Shown: one piece after another, positions 8,791 through 18,067 of the stretch
Layout: every line of letters begins with the position of its first letter
Position numbering within the stretch: the first letter of the stretch is position 1
Made by a program: the position numbers and the translations under genes
Assembly (NCBI RefSeq): GCF_036379515.1
Contig: NZ_DASVGN010000033.1
Coordinates: forward strand, 1 to 64,000
Direction of reading: 5' to 3'
Source: Castellaniella sp036379515
GTDB taxonomy: Bacteria > Pseudomonadota > Gammaproteobacteria > Burkholderiales > Burkholderiaceae_B
Length of the DNA stretch: 64,000 bases
Notes under the pieces: generated by a model
What the model saw: only the letters and a program-made list of their open reading frames with translations
Told to the model about the DNA's origin: nothing
Databases searched by the model: none

Positions 8791-8847
8791 CCTTGCAGAC
8801 CTGCCGCCTCTCGGGGCCATCACGCCTATGTCTTTGCCAACCGCCTA

Positions 8848-10284
8848 TCAAGAACCCTTCGACGACGAATCCACCCGCCCGTACCGGTCTTCCAGCCGCA
8901 CGATGTCATCCTCGCCCAAGTACGCTCCTGACTGCACTTCGATCAGCTCCAGCGGGATCACGCCGGGATTTTCCAGCGAGTGCACCTGGCCGATGGGAAT
9001 GTATGTAGACTGGTTTTCCGTCACCAGATAGGTCTTGTCGCCATTGGTGACTCGGGCGGTGCCGCTCACCACCACCCAGTGCTCGGCGCGGTGATGGTGT
9101 TTCTGCAGCGACAGCTTGGCACCCGGCTTGACGGTGATTTTCTTGACCTGGTAGCGCGGGCCGCTGCCGATGGCATCAAACACGCCCCAGGGCCGGTACA
9201 CCTCGCGATGCTCGACGCATTCGGGGCGCTCCAGCGCCCTGAGTTGCTCGACGATCCCTTTCACGCTTTGTACGGCACTTTTGTCAGCCACCAGCACCGC
9301 GTCCTTGGTCTCCACGACAACCAGATCGCGCACCCCCACGGTGGCGACCAGACGACTTTCGGCCCGCACCAGGGTGCCTTGGGTGGCTTCGACCATGACG
9401 TCGCCCTGCAGTGCATTGCCATCCGGGTCGCAGTCCAGCTCCCCGGCGAGCGCCGCCCAGGCCCCCAGATCATTCCAGCCTGCATCCAGCGCCACCACGG
9501 CGGCGTCCTGGGTGTGTTCCATCACCGCGTAGTCCACGGAATCGGAGGGCGACTGGGCAAACGCCTGGGCATCCACCCGGATGAAATCCAGGTCATGTCG
9601 CGCCCCAGCCAGAGCCGTGCGGCAGGCCGCCAGGATTGCGGGGGCAAACTGCTCCAGCTCCTGCAGATAGCGGCTGGCACGAAACAGGAACATGCCGCTG
9701 TTCCAATAATATTGACCCGAGGCAAGATACTCCTCCGCATGCGCTGCATCGGGTTTTTCCACAAACCGGGCCACCCGCCAGCCCTGGGCCAAGGGCTCGC
9801 CCCGCTCGACGTATCCGTAGCCCGTCTCGGCACGCATTGGCACCACACCAAACGTGACCAGCTGCCCCTGTTCAGCCAGCGCTGCGGCCTGCTCGACCGC
9901 AACGTGAAATGCAGCAACATCCCGGATCACGTGGTCGGCTGCCAGCACCAGCAGCAGCGGATCGGCGCCTTCGCGGGTCGCGTGCAGCGCAGCCAGGGCA
10001 ATAGCCGGCGCCGTGTTGCGGGCCACGGATTCAAGGAACACGCTGGCGCCCTCGACTCCGATCTCGCGCAATTGCTCGGCGGCCAGGAAGCGATGTGCCT
10101 CGTTGCAGATGACGTACGGTGCCGCGCATGGCAACCCGTCCAGCCGCAGCAGGGCCTGCTGCATGAGCGACTGGGTACCTAACAGGTTCAGGAATTGCTT
10201 GGGTTTGTGTTCGCGGGACAAGGGCCACAAGCGCGTGCCTGCACCACCGGCCAGAACCACGGGCTGCAGAGATGACGCATTCAT
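8848..10284 (-). CDS. manC: mannose-1-phosphate guanylyltransferase / mannose-6-phosphate isomerase, copy 1
   Basis: Bifunctional type II PMI/GMP of about 478 residues: makes GDP-mannose from mannose-1-P and GTP, and interconverts fructose-6-P and mannose-6-P. The nucleotidyltransferase signature VVLAGGAGTRLWPLSRE is at the N-terminus, FVEKPDA marks the sugar site, and the C-terminal cupin with QKHHHRAEHWVVVSG is the isomerase domain. The start at 10284 lies 5 nt after the fcl stop; the upstream ATG at 10326 would run into fcl. It is the last gene of the minus-strand set wcaJ-gmd-fcl-manC. A second copy is at 30954-32372; their last 110 residues are nearly identical while the N-terminal halves differ. 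Confidence 0.95.
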   Translation of the reverse strand: MNASSLQPVVLAGGAGTRLWPLSREHKPKQFLNLLGTQSLMQQALLRLDGLPCAAPYVICNEAHRFLAAEQLREIGVEGASVFLESVARNTAPAIALAALHATREGADPLLLVLAADHVIRDVAAFHVAVEQAAALAEQGQLVTFGVVPMRAETGYGYVERGEPLAQGWRVARFVEKPDAAHAEEYLASGQYYWNSGMFLFRASRYLQELEQFAPAILAACRTALAGARHDLDFIRVDAQAFAQSPSDSVDYAVMEHTQDAAVVALDAGWNDLGAWAALAGELDCDPDGNALQGDVMVEATQGTLVRAESRLVATVGVRDLVVVETKDAVLVADKSAVQSVKGIVEQLRALERPECVEHREVYRPWGVFDAIGSGPRYQVKKITVKPGAKLSLQKHHHRAEHWVVVSGTARVTNGDKTYLVTENQSTYIPIGQVHSLENPGVIPLELIEVQSGAYLGEDDIVRLEDRYGRVDSSSKGS

Positions 10285-10289
10285 CAAGA

Positions 10290-11264
10290 CTAAGTCCTCA
10301 GGTGATCGCCCTGCGCGACAAACCAAGCATAGGTATCACGCAAGCCTTGTTCCAGTGGAATGCCCGCCTGCCACCCCAGCCGGCGCAGCAGGGATACGTC
10401 CAGCAGCTTGCGGGGCGTGCCATCCGGCTTCGACGGGTCAAATTCCACCCGCCCCGTATAACCAACGACCCGGGCAACGGTTTCAGCCAGCTCGCGGATC
10501 GTGACATCCTGCCCCGTGCCCACATTGATGTGCGACTGCATGGGCTGCGTCTGGGAGCGGTATGCCACAGTATCCAGCTCCATGACGTGCACACAGGCGG
10601 CCGCCATGTCATCCACATGCAGGAACTCGCGGCGTGGAGTGCCGCTTCCCCATACCACTACCTGCGGCGCCCCCCTGAGCTTCGCCTCGTGAAACCGGCG
10701 CATCAACGCAGGGATCACATGGCTGTTTTCAGCATGAAAGTTATCGCCCGGGCCATACAGATTGGTGGGCATCACACTGCGGTAATCCCGGCCATGTTGC
10801 CGGTTGTAGGATTCGCACAGCTTGATGCCGGCAATCTTGGCCACAGCGTACGGCTCGTTGGTCGATTCCAGCGTCCCCGTCAGGAGCGCGCCTTCCGCCA
10901 TGGGCTGCGCCGCCAGGCGCGGATAAATGCACGACGATCCCAGAAACAGGAGCCGCTGCACCCCGTGCTCGTGGGCCGCATGGATCAGATTCGCCTGGAT
11001 CATCAGGTTCTGATAAATGAAATCCGCGGGATAGGTATTGTTTGCCTGGATGCCCCCCACTTTGGCCGCCGCAATCACCACATGATCGACGGCATGAGCG
11101 TCAAAGAATCCCCGAACCGCGCGCTGATCCAGAAGATCCAGTTCTCGATGGGGTGCAGTCAGGATCTGCAAATAGCCTAAAGCCCGCAGCTGCCTGACGA
11201 TGGCCGCACCGACCATACCGCGGTGCCCCGCTACAAAAATGCACTGGTTCAAATCCCGTGTCAT
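10290..11264 (-). CDS. fcl: GDP-L-fucose synthase, copy 1
   Basis: NADPH-dependent epimerase/reductase converting GDP-4-keto-6-deoxymannose to GDP-L-fucose. 324 residues, the family norm. The Rossmann motif is in FVAGHRGMVGAAIVRQL; the Ser-Tyr-Lys triad is readable as GSSCIYP and YAVAKIAG; SVMPTNLYGPGDNFH is the conserved substrate-binding segment. It lies between gmd (5 nt upstream) and manC (5 nt downstream) in the same operon. A second complete copy at 33101-34075 is highly similar at protein level. Confidence 0.96.
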   Translation of the reverse strand: MTRDLNQCIFVAGHRGMVGAAIVRQLRALGYLQILTAPHRELDLLDQRAVRGFFDAHAVDHVVIAAAKVGGIQANNTYPADFIYQNLMIQANLIHAAHEHGVQRLLFLGSSCIYPRLAAQPMAEGALLTGTLESTNEPYAVAKIAGIKLCESYNRQHGRDYRSVMPTNLYGPGDNFHAENSHVIPALMRRFHEAKLRGAPQVVVWGSGTPRREFLHVDDMAAACVHVMELDTVAYRSQTQPMQSHINVGTGQDVTIRELAETVARVVGYTGRVEFDPSKPDGTPRKLLDVSLLRRLGWQAGIPLEQGLRDTYAWFVAQGDHLRT

Positions 11265-11269
11265 GGTCT

Positions 11270-12388
11270 TCAGTCTTCTTGCGGCACGTTGACCTGGAAC
11301 CCGTGCGCCCGCAGCAGGGCATGGCGCCTGGCCTGCTCCAGGTCATTTGCCACCATCTCGGCAATCAGCTTGTCCAGAGATATCTCTGGCACCCACCCTA
11401 GTTTCTCGCGCGCCTTGCTCGCGTCGCCCAACAAGGTCTCGACCTCGGCCGGACGGAAATAGCGAGGATCTACCGCCACGATCACGTCACCTGGCTTCAC
11501 TCTCGGCGACTTGTCGCCCGAGACGGAATCCACCACGCCTCGCTCGTGAATACCCTCGCCCTCAAAATGCAGAGTGATCCCCAGCTCGTGGGCAGATCGA
11601 GTCACAAAATCCCTGACCGAGCATTGCACTCCAGTGGCAATCACAAAATCGTCTGGCGCATCCTGTTGCAGCATCAGCCACTGCATGCGAACATAGTCAT
11701 GCGCATGCCCCCAGTCGCGCAGCGCGCCCATGTTACCCAGATACAGGCACTGTTCCAGTCCCTGGGCAATATTGGCCAGCGCTCGCGTGACCTTGCGTGT
11801 CACGAAGGTTTCGCCCCGGCGAGCCGACTCGTGATTGAACAGGATGCCATTGCAGGCATACAAGCCATAGGCCTCGCGGTAATTCACCGTGATCCAGTAG
11901 GCATAGAGCTTTGCCACCGCATACGGGCTGCGCGGGTAGAACGGTGTGGTCTCGCGCTGTGGCGTCTCTTGCACCAGGCCGTAGAGTTCAGAGGTGGATG
12001 CCTGGTAGAAGCGGGTTTTCTTTTCGAGCCCCAGGAAACGGATGCCTTCCAGTAGCCGCAAGGTCCCCAGCCCATCGACGTCCGCCGTGTACTCTGGCGA
12101 CTCGAAGCTGACCGCCACATGCGATTGTGCCGCCAGGTTGTAGACCTCGTCGGGCTGCACCTCAGACAAGATACGGATCAGGTTGGACGAATCCGTCAGG
12201 TCGCCATAATGCAGCACCAGGCGGCGGATAGTGTCGTGTGGGTCCTGATACAGGTGGTCGATGCGCTGCGTGTTGAAGGACGACGCGCGGCGCTTGATGC
12301 CATGGACCTCATACCCCTTGCCAAGCAGAAACTCTGCAAGGTACGAACCATCTTGACCGGTGATGCCGGTGATCAATGCTTTTTTCAT
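11270..12388 (-). CDS. gmd: GDP-mannose 4,6-dehydratase, copy 1
   Basis: Short-chain dehydrogenase-type enzyme making GDP-4-keto-6-deoxy-D-mannose from GDP-mannose, first step to GDP-L-fucose. About 372 residues. N-terminal NADP motif ALITGITGQDGSYLAEFLL; catalytic region YQASTSELYG and YPRSPYAVAKLYAYW; NILFNHES-type segment GILFNHESARRGETFVTRK. The start at 12388 (MKKALITG) matches all homologues; an ATG at 12442 adds a non-family leader. Situated between wcaJ and fcl on the minus strand. Confidence 0.96.
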   Translation of the reverse strand: MKKALITGITGQDGSYLAEFLLGKGYEVHGIKRRASSFNTQRIDHLYQDPHDTIRRLVLHYGDLTDSSNLIRILSEVQPDEVYNLAAQSHVAVSFESPEYTADVDGLGTLRLLEGIRFLGLEKKTRFYQASTSELYGLVQETPQRETTPFYPRSPYAVAKLYAYWITVNYREAYGLYACNGILFNHESARRGETFVTRKVTRALANIAQGLEQCLYLGNMGALRDWGHAHDYVRMQWLMLQQDAPDDFVIATGVQCSVRDFVTRSAHELGITLHFEGEGIHERGVVDSVSGDKSPRVKPGDVIVAVDPRYFRPAEVETLLGDASKAREKLGWVPEISLDKLIAEMVANDLEQARRHALLRAHGFQVNVPQED

Positions 12389-12514
12389 AGATGAATCAAT
12401 ATCTTCCCAACAGCCCGGTAGAACCCAGGCGCGAAACACCACCGGCCCCTACGCCCCAGACGACCCCGACACTATACAGAAACCCCCGGTGCCAAGACCA
12501 CACGCCACAACACA

Positions 12515-13897
12515 TCAGGGCTGCCGATTCACCAGCCCCTTGAAAACCGTCATAAGGATGATCTTGAGATCCAGCCCCAGAGACCAGTGATTGATATACC
12601 AAAGGTCGTACTCAACCCGTTTCTCCATTTTTTCAAGCGTATCGGTTTCACCCCGATATCCGTTGACCTGCGCCCAACCCGTGATGCCGGGCTTGACCTT
12701 GTGGCGCTGCATGTAGGATTCGACCAGATCCTTGTAGTATTCGTTATGTGCCAAGGCATGGGGCCTGGGGCCCACGATCGACATGCGGCCCTGTAGCACA
12801 TTGTAGAACTGCGGCAACTCATCCAGGCTGGTACGGCGAAGAAACGCGCCGATCCGCGTCACGCGAGGATCGCCCACGAAAGCCTGGGTCACAGTATCAG
12901 GGGCTTCATGGTGCACCACCATGGAGCGGAACTTGTACACTTTGAATCGTCGGCCATTGATGCCTGTGCGGTATTGCTTGAAGAGCACCGGCCCGGGCGA
13001 ACCCAGCTTGATCATCAACGCCACCACACCACAGACCGGCAGCACGGCTAGCGACAGCAGCCCCCCCAGGACCAGGTCTTCAGACCGCTTGATCCAGCGC
13101 ATCGGTGCCGTCATGGGGCTGCGATTGATGTCCAGCGTTAACATGCCGGCCACTTCACCAACCTGCTGATTGAGTAGCGACAGATCGCCGAGATCCGGCA
13201 AATACCTGACGTCTACCAAGAGGTTGCGTACTGCGTGGACGATCCGCCGTATCATGGCGCCCTCGTCCAGAGAGAAACACAGCCATAACTCGTGGGCACC
13301 CGCATCCTGCACCTGAGCAGCCAGCGAACTCTCCCACTCTGCTGAGTGCCCCAGCACCATGGTGCGAACAACCTGGTAGCCGTGTTCGGATAGCAAACCC
13401 GAACGCGCGCGCACCTGATCCCCACCACGGCCTGCTTGAACCACGACCACGCGCTTCAAATTCTGACCTGAAGCACGCGCGCGACGTAGTGCCAGGAACA
13501 GCAATGACCGAAAGACGGTCTGTGCCAAACACCCAAGGCCAACGCCACCCACGAACCAGATGCGGGAATACATGCCCGACACATGCAACAAGACTGCGGT
13601 TCCTGCAAGAATCGCCAGCGCCAGCAGCCACCCGCTATAGAGCCGCCCCAGCTGATGCAGGAAATGCGTACCGCGCCACGACTGGTAGCACCCCATCAGG
13701 GCTTGGGTCACGACCACCACCAGCGCAATCGCCAGTGCCGCCACAAGGTACAAGCTGCTTGGCATCTTCCAGTCGAAACGCAGCGCATAGGCTGCGACGC
13801 CGCTGAGCAGAATCAGCAGAAATTCGAAAACTGCGGCCATGAACGCCATGGGGTAACGCTCGGCCAGCAAAGGCGGTGGCGCTGCAGGGTAAGACAT
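12515..13897 (-). CDS. wcaJ: undecaprenyl-phosphate glucose phosphotransferase (WcaJ-type)
   Basis: Phosphoglycosyltransferase that starts repeat-unit synthesis by moving hexose-1-phosphate (usually glucose) to undecaprenyl phosphate. About 460 residues: four to five predicted membrane helices in the first 130 residues, a CoA-binding-like middle domain, then the catalytic C-terminal domain with VLFKQYRTGINGRRFKVYKFRSM, LRRTSLDELPQFYNVLQGRMSIVGPRPH and KPGITGWAQVNG. The start at 13897 (MSYPAAPPPLL) sits 23 codons inside a longer frame that has no support. It heads the minus-strand set with gmd-fcl-manC and is divergent from the plus-strand polymerase/transferase operon, with 135 nt between them. 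The gene symbol is by family resemblance. Confidence 0.9.
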   Translation of the reverse strand: MSYPAAPPPLLAERYPMAFMAAVFEFLLILLSGVAAYALRFDWKMPSSLYLVAALAIALVVVVTQALMGCYQSWRGTHFLHQLGRLYSGWLLALAILAGTAVLLHVSGMYSRIWFVGGVGLGCLAQTVFRSLLFLALRRARASGQNLKRVVVVQAGRGGDQVRARSGLLSEHGYQVVRTMVLGHSAEWESSLAAQVQDAGAHELWLCFSLDEGAMIRRIVHAVRNLLVDVRYLPDLGDLSLLNQQVGEVAGMLTLDINRSPMTAPMRWIKRSEDLVLGGLLSLAVLPVCGVVALMIKLGSPGPVLFKQYRTGINGRRFKVYKFRSMVVHHEAPDTVTQAFVGDPRVTRIGAFLRRTSLDELPQFYNVLQGRMSIVGPRPHALAHNEYYKDLVESYMQRHKVKPGITGWAQVNGYRGETDTLEKMEKRVEYDLWYINHWSLGLDLKIILMTVFKGLVNRQP

Positions 13898-14032
13898 CCC
13901 GTCACTCTCTCCTGTCGTGTGCGGCAATTGCATCCAGCTGCGTAATTTTACTGATTCGGCAAACACCCCTACGCCTGTGACACGATCCTATAAAATGGCG
14001 GCTACGCGACTGCCTGCTGTCTTCCTCCACCT
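13898..14032. promoter_or_regulatory. divergent intergenic region between wcaJ and the plus-strand glycan operon
   Basis: This 135-nt gap separates two divergently transcribed polysaccharide operons and must hold promoters for at least one of them. On the plus strand CTATAAAATGG around 13988-13996 contains a TATAAA-like -10 hexamer about 40 nt before the ATG at 14033; I do not see a convincing -35. No ops element is visible here. Confidence 0.4.
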
Positions 14033-15301
14033 ATGCTCCCCTCACAATACCCGAAGGCAATCCACACCCTGACGCCACTGGGGGTGTTCGTCACTCTTGC
14101 AGCCATGTTCGCCATCCCGTCAGGGTACTCGTACGGCGCCGTCCTTCTGCTGGCCGCCAGCCTGCTGTTCCTGGCGCAACGTCCAGGCGGCTGGAACCTG
14201 TCGCAAGACGACAAGCTGATGGCCTGGGTCCTGCTGGCGTATTTCGCCATCCCCTCGCTAATGACGGCGCTGCTGGGCAACGACCCCACAGACTACGACC
14301 AATATTCGCGATCCCTGCTGGCAATCCCCATCCTGTTTCTGCTCATCCGAGTCCCTGTCAATCTGAAAACGCTGTGGGCCGGGGTCGCATTGGGCATCGT
14401 GCTCGCAGCACCCCTGGCCTGGTGGCAGATCAACATTCAACACCTGCCACGCGCCTCCGGGTTCCTGAACGTGATCCACTTCAGCAATCTGTGCCTGGTG
14501 TTCACCGTATTCTGTGCAAGTGGCTTCTACTGGGCTGCACAGCAACCCCGTCATGCCAACCGCTGGCGCGCCGCATTCGCCCTGGGCATCGTCTGCGGCA
14601 TCTATAGCGTCATCATGGGGGGCAGCCGCGGCAGCTGGGTGGCCTTGCCGCCAGTCGCCGCCGTCTTTCTCATCGCGTTCTCAAGCCGCAGAAACGCCGG
14701 GCGAATCATACTGGCCGGCATCGCCTGTGCCGTCGTCATCGCCGGGCTGTTCACGCTGCCGGGCAGCCCACTGAAGACCCGCTACGACCAGGGTGCCCAC
14801 GACATCGCCCAGTACGAGAAAGATAACCCAGATACCTCCATTGGGGCGCGCTTCGAAATGTGGCAGGGCGCGCGCGACAACCTGCGTATGCATCCACTTC
14901 TGGGATGGAATACGAAGGACTACGCGCAGTCGCTGGCAGAACGTGTAGACGAGGGTAGGCTGGCACCCATCGCCCTCGAATTCAGCAACAACCTGCACAA
15001 CAACTACCTGCAAGCCTGGGTATTCACCGGCCTGCCAGGGCTGCTGGCCCTGCTCGCGCTGTTCGGGCTCCCCCTGTGGCATTTTGCAAAGCGCCTACGC
15101 GACGCGGACATCACCACCCGCGTCCTCGCTTTCTGTGGTACCTCGAACATCGTCGCTTATCTATGCTTTTGCCTGACGCAAGTCGTCCTGCGACGCAACA
15201 ACGGCATCATGTTCTATCTGCTGGTCACGCTGATCCTATGGGGCGCCATGCATCACGCAAGCCTTGCCACAGCAGGAACACAGCACGAGGCCCGGCGCTA
15301 G
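14033..15301 (+). CDS. O-antigen ligase / Wzy-type membrane protein
   Basis: 422-residue multi-spanning membrane protein with about ten hydrophobic segments. A large periplasmic loop carries the Wzy_C/WaaL hallmarks GGSRGSWVALP and NNLHNNYLQAWVFTGLPG (the HNxYL motif). Proteins of this superfamily either join finished O-chains to lipid A core (WaaL) or to protein, or polymerise repeat units (Wzy). Because a second, different polymerase-like protein lies at 16787-18067, this one is more likely the ligase, but the two roles cannot be assigned safely by eye. First gene of the plus-strand operon; the flippase gene starts 1 nt after its stop. Confidence 0.85.
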   Translation: MLPSQYPKAIHTLTPLGVFVTLAAMFAIPSGYSYGAVLLLAASLLFLAQRPGGWNLSQDDKLMAWVLLAYFAIPSLMTALLGNDPTDYDQYSRSLLAIPILFLLIRVPVNLKTLWAGVALGIVLAAPLAWWQINIQHLPRASGFLNVIHFSNLCLVFTVFCASGFYWAAQQPRHANRWRAAFALGIVCGIYSVIMGGSRGSWVALPPVAAVFLIAFSSRRNAGRIILAGIACAVVIAGLFTLPGSPLKTRYDQGAHDIAQYEKDNPDTSIGARFEMWQGARDNLRMHPLLGWNTKDYAQSLAERVDEGRLAPIALEFSNNLHNNYLQAWVFTGLPGLLALLALFGLPLWHFAKRLRDADITTRVLAFCGTSNIVAYLCFCLTQVVLRRNNGIMFYLLVTLILWGAMHHASLATAGTQHEARR

Positions 15302-15302
15302 C

Positions 15303-16790
15303 ATGCGCACGCTACGGTCCAATGTCGTTTCGAACCTGCTTCAGACCGTACTGGGCACGGGGCTGCTGTTCCTGCTTTACCGGTTCATCAATCAGTCCAT
15401 CGGCGTCAGCGAGTTCGGCATCTGGTCGGTCGTCCTGGCTACCGTCGCGGTATCTCATCTCACCGACCTCGGGCTGACGGCCGGGATCACACGTTTCGTC
15501 GCACGGGACATCGGGCGTGCCAATCCGATTCGCGCGGGGCAGGTCATTGATACGGTCATGATCACCATGGCCGCGATGGTGGCCATCCTGTCCATCCCGC
15601 TCTACTACCTAGGCACTGTTTTATTGCCTCTTTTCTTCAAGGGGCACGACCTGGCGCTGGCCAAGCTGATCCTGCCCTACGCACTGGTCTCCCTCTGGTT
15701 CACCATGCTGTCGACCGCCGTGCAAGGTGCCCTGGACGGCTGCCAAAGAATGGACATCCGGGCAGCCCTGGTGCTGTCAGGGCAATTGCTGTTCCTGATG
15801 CTTGCCCTCTGGCTGATTCCCAGACATGGCATCCTGGGCCTCGCATGGGCCCAGCTGCTGCAAGGCATGATCTCGGTCGCTGCCGGCCGGATCATTCTCC
15901 GGCGCCTGCTCCCCGATCTGCGGGTGATCCCGCTTCGATGGAACCTGCAGACCCTCAAAGAGATGATCGGCTACGGTCTGAACATCCAGGCCTCTACCGC
16001 CCTTCTTCTTCTGTTCGACCCAGTGACAAAGGCACTGCTGGCCAAGTTTGGTGGGCCCGCCAGCGCGGGGCTTTTCGAAATGGCCAACCAGGTCGTGCTG
16101 AAGGCTCGTGCCCTGATCATTTCTGCCAACCAAGCGGTCGTCCCGTACATTGCCGCGACTCACGACTCTGCGAAAAACGGGCTCAGCACGGACTACGCCA
16201 GGAACATGCGGTCCGTCTATGCCACCGCCATCCCCATGTTCTCGATGGTGGCGCTCTGGTCTCCATTGGTCTCCTGGGCCTTGCTGGGTTCGATCAACAC
16301 AGACTTCATCAAGATGGCGGCTCTGCTTTCTGCGGCATGGTGCATCAACGTCTTCAACGCGCCCGCATATTTCTTCAACATGGGGACAGGTGCGATTCAT
16401 TGGAACACCTGGTGTCAGCTCATCACGAGCCTGTCGAACGCTGGCCTGGGCTATGGCCTAGGATCGTTTTTTGCTGAGGATGGCGTCATCGCAGCCTACG
16501 CGGCCTCTCTATGCGCGGGCAGCCTGTTCCTGATCACGGCCTTCCAGGTCCAGAACCGTGTTTCTTCCCCCCAAATCTCCTGGCCGCTGTTTCGCACCAT
16601 CCTTTGCCCAATCGCTGCCGGTATTGCGCTGGCACTCACCGCCACCCACCCCGTGCATACGACAACGACATTACTTGCGCCCATTGGGCTGTCAACCGCA
16701 TGCATCGCAGGACTACTTTGGTGCGACACGCATCTCAAGGCACTCCTGCAGGAGCTCCGTTCGCACGCCCCCCAGAAGAACCAACCATGA
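15303..16790 (+). CDS. wzx: Wzx-type polysaccharide flippase
   Basis: About 495 residues with twelve or more hydrophobic helices, MOP-superfamily oligosaccharide flippase that turns undecaprenyl-linked repeat units from the cytoplasmic to the periplasmic face. The N-terminal helix with LRSNVVSNLLQTVLGTGLLFLLYRF and the later GLFEMANQVVLKAR region are typical. Start at ATG 15303, one base past the stop of the preceding gene; the frame is open upstream to 15264 but that would overlap. Its TGA overlaps the ATG of the next gene (ATGA), indicating translational coupling with the polymerase. Confidence 0.88.
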   Translation: MRTLRSNVVSNLLQTVLGTGLLFLLYRFINQSIGVSEFGIWSVVLATVAVSHLTDLGLTAGITRFVARDIGRANPIRAGQVIDTVMITMAAMVAILSIPLYYLGTVLLPLFFKGHDLALAKLILPYALVSLWFTMLSTAVQGALDGCQRMDIRAALVLSGQLLFLMLALWLIPRHGILGLAWAQLLQGMISVAAGRIILRRLLPDLRVIPLRWNLQTLKEMIGYGLNIQASTALLLLFDPVTKALLAKFGGPASAGLFEMANQVVLKARALIISANQAVVPYIAATHDSAKNGLSTDYARNMRSVYATAIPMFSMVALWSPLVSWALLGSINTDFIKMAALLSAAWCINVFNAPAYFFNMGTGAIHWNTWCQLITSLSNAGLGYGLGSFFAEDGVIAAYAASLCAGSLFLITAFQVQNRVSSPQISWPLFRTILCPIAAGIALALTATHPVHTTTTLLAPIGLSTACIAGLLWCDTHLKALLQELRSHAPQKNQP

Positions 16791-18067
16791 AAGAACGACT
16801 CAGGCCCTACCTGACCACAGAGAGGTTCCTCGCCTTCCTGGCCTTTGCCATCCCCCTGTTCTACTTTGCCCAGATCGATCTGGTCGGCAAACTCTACTTG
16901 AACGAGGTTTTTTACCTGCTCCTGCTGCCCTTCCTGTTTTATTTTCGTAGCTCGCTGATGCACCGGAAGATCCTTCTGCTGGTGCTGCTTGCCCTGGCCG
17001 TCTGGCTGCTCGCCCAGGTCGCGACCGACGTGATCCGCCACACGGCATTCCATGACTATGCCCGGGGCTGGGCCAAGATTCTCTTCACCGCCACGAACCT
17101 GTGCGCGATGTACCTGATCGTCTACCGCAGCCGCAGGCGCCTGGTGCTCCTATCGTACGGGCTCGCACTGGGAACCCTGCTGCACGCCTTCGTGACCGAC
17201 GACCCTACACTTCGTGGTACGCCATGGCAACTGGGTTATGGCTGGGGCGTCAGCTGGCTCATCGTGGCTGCTGGAGTCACGTTTGCCGCTTCTTCGCACT
17301 ACAAGTTACGTCACTGGATCCCCGTTGCGTGCGCCGCCCTGGCATCCGCCCTGAATTTCTACATGGGCTACCGATCCATGGGGGGGATTTTGTTCATCTC
17401 CACCTGCTACCTGACCCTTCAGTGCCTGCAGCCACGGCCTGCCCGTCAATCGCCCGGCTTGCGGCGCATCGCGCTACTCTGCGTATTCGGCATCCTGGCG
17501 GCCACCGCAGCACTGAAAACTTACGAGGGCCTTGCCCTTCATGGTTGGCTGGGAAGCTACGAACAGACCCGAGTCACAGACCAATCCGACGGTGCGTACG
17601 GCTTGCTGCTGGGTGGCCGGTTCGAGATCATCGTCAGCAGCCAGGCCATCGCCAAATCCCCCTGGATCGGCCATGGCTCCTGGGCCACCGACTGCCACTA
17701 CCGCGACCTGTACGACCAACTCAAGCATGCCGCAGGATACATCGGTGGAGAGTGGGGCAGTTGCGTCATCCCCTCACACTCGTACCTGATGAGCGCCTGG
17801 GTCGATGCCGGGATCCTTGGCGCCCTGGTCTGGCTGGTCTTTGCGGGCCTCGCCATACGAGCGCTACTGTCGGTGCACGTGCAACGCGACAAACTGACGC
17901 CGCTCGTCATCTTCGGGTCTCTATGGACTCTCTGGAACATTGCGTTCTCGCCCTTTGCCGGCGAAGCCCGATTCACGTTCCCGTTCTTTCTCATCCTGAT
18001 GCTCATGCACCTGCCCAACCCCAGAGTCGCCTGGCGCACCCTGCTTACCAGCAGGCCCAAGCCGTGA
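16787..18067 (+). CDS. wzy: O-antigen polymerase-like membrane protein (Wzy)
   Basis: About 426 residues, ten or more hydrophobic segments, with a large extracytoplasmic loop containing RFEIIVSSQAIAKSPWIGHGSW and SHSYLMSAWVDAGILGA, typical of Wzy/O-antigen ligase superfamily members. Proposed role: periplasmic polymerisation of the repeat unit delivered by the adjacent Wzx. The start at 16787 overlaps the wzx stop by ATGA, and its own TGA overlaps a GTG start of the next glycosyltransferase (GTGA). A run of seven G lies at 17390-17396 within the gene but stays in frame. Confidence 0.8.
   Translation: MKERLRPYLTTERFLAFLAFAIPLFYFAQIDLVGKLYLNEVFYLLLLPFLFYFRSSLMHRKILLLVLLALAVWLLAQVATDVIRHTAFHDYARGWAKILFTATNLCAMYLIVYRSRRRLVLLSYGLALGTLLHAFVTDDPTLRGTPWQLGYGWGVSWLIVAAGVTFAASSHYKLRHWIPVACAALASALNFYMGYRSMGGILFISTCYLTLQCLQPRPARQSPGLRRIALLCVFGILAATAALKTYEGLALHGWLGSYEQTRVTDQSDGAYGLLLGGRFEIIVSSQAIAKSPWIGHGSWATDCHYRDLYDQLKHAAGYIGGEWGSCVIPSHSYLMSAWVDAGILGALVWLVFAGLAIRALLSVHVQRDKLTPLVIFGSLWTLWNIAFSPFAGEARFTFPFFLILMLMHLPNPRVAWRTLLTSRPKP

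Noticed and set aside
17390..17396. G7 run within the polymerase gene
   Set aside because: In frame and too short to be a convincing slippage site; noted only in the gene entry.
17101..18063. Upstream extension of the GT2 frame inside the polymerase gene
   Set aside because: The GT2 domain starts at 18064 (GTG overlapping the polymerase stop); the stretch before it has no family sequence and lies inside wzy.
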